A stretch of DNA of 64,000 nt, taken from Ziziphus jujuba (lineage: Eukaryota > Streptophyta > Magnoliopsida > Rosales > Rhamnaceae). The number at the start of each line of letters is the position of its first letter. Within the stretch, counting starts at the first letter, position 1. The notes below the pieces were generated by a model. It ran no database searches and had not been told where the DNA came from. It worked only from the letters and a program-made list of their open reading frames with translations. Positions 63,111 through 64,000 of this stretch are shown here, in pieces. The stretch is taken from NCBI RefSeq assembly GCF_031755915.1, contig NC_083383.1, positions 29,263,501-29,327,500 on the forward strand. Direction: 5' to 3'. Made by a program: the position numbers and the translations under genes.

Positions 63111-64000
63111 TGATATTTTAGTGATGGCCGATGGAAGAAGATAAAATTATAATCTAAGAAGCTATCTATTGCTGTTTTTCAAAATCAGCTTATGGGACAT
63201 GTAAATTTTTGGAGAGAATTAAAATTTTTTTATTTATTATTTTACCAAACACCTAAGATAGCTTTTGATTATTTCATAATCAATTTAAGGTTCCAAAGGC
63301 AACACCCAACGAGGCCTTAGATCTTTTTAAAATCCTTATCACATTAAATCTCATATAAAATAGAGAACCTTATTTTTGACCATCGGTGACCCATCACTAG
63401 TAGGCATTAAGTGCTGACATTATTTTTTAGTTACGTGATACTAAAAGTTCACTTTTTCATATATGTTTTTGTTTTTAAAATGTAAAAAGATTCAAACGAA
63501 ACTGAATTCATCACCATCACATATTATTACAGGAATTTTATTAATGATTTTTAACAATAGTGACTAATAGTTTTCCTTTGGATTGTTTTAAAAATTAAGA
63601 TTAAAAATTTATTTATAGTCATTTGGTTTTTATAAAGTTTACTTTGCTCAATTATAGTTTTAGTATGTTACAAAATGTATATTTGGTTAATAATTGAATT
63701 TTAAATCTTAGTTCTAGATGTGATTTAAGGGCTAATAATAAAACACTTTTTTTTTCCCGATAAACCACTAATAATAGAGAACTTGATGCTAAAACCATCA
63801 ATTCAACCTAATATAAGTCTAACTCATATATATATATATATATATACATATAAAATTAGACTAATATTTTGGACAATTTTATGATTTTGACATTAAATAT
63901 TTCTTTATTGGCTATTAGATTACATCAATGGTTGAAATTTAAAGTTAAAGAAAAAAATATGACTTTAGTAATATACTAAAATCCTATTTTGGAAAAAAAT
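63111..64000. other. Gene-free AT-rich end of window
   Basis: Nothing beyond a (TA)n tract near 63827-63846 and poly-T runs. Confidence 0.6.

Overview
This is nuclear DNA of a flowering plant, almost certainly a eudicot. It is very AT-rich, genes are split by GT-AG introns and lie far apart, microsatellites and poly-A/T runs are everywhere, and LTR retrotransposons and MITE-like foldbacks fill the space between genes. I cannot fix the species from sequence alone. No tRNA gene, intact rRNA gene, CRISPR array or bacterial-type operon was seen.

Three protein-coding genes can be assembled exon by exon, all on the minus strand. They are a 13-exon WD40-repeat protein (2424-8279, 366 aa), a Tubby-like F-box protein of the TLP1/TLP5 type (24070-27574, 425 aa, plus 5' leader exons out to about 29150), and a WAT1-related/EamA membrane transporter (41108-44002, 364 aa). 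All exon junctions keep frame, so these are probably functional genes.

The most unusual region is 11297-17619. Ten foldback units of about 255-275 nt lie in tandem on the minus strand. They fall into three types repeated in a 2-kb super-repeat, plus one extra unit at the 5' end. Each unit opens with TGCCC plus a box like C of snoRNAs (RTGATGR) and closes with CTGA plus GGGC. Its two arms are complementary, and its loop is filled by a different simple repeat in each unit. Just upstream (17783-17989) lie a telo-box and a cluster of site II (TGGGCY) motifs, the promoter signature of plant snoRNA and ribosomal genes. I interpret this as a polycistronic non-coding RNA locus of unknown family. The last unit is broken by a MITE and box mutations, and a 117-bp triplication follows it.

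Mobile DNA: a complete but decayed Ty1/copia element (44501-49385, 5-bp TSD) lies just upstream of the WAT1-like gene. A Cassandra-type TRIM with 5S-rRNA-derived LTRs is at 59381-60132, and a hAT-like TIR element with 8-bp TSD is at 62413-63102. A family of AT-rich 1.2-1.3 kb elements has three copies, two of them inverted (53952-57220) and one at 60525-61730. Several small foldback MITEs are also present. The stretches 29.2-41.1 kb and 49.4-64 kb hold no gene I can support.
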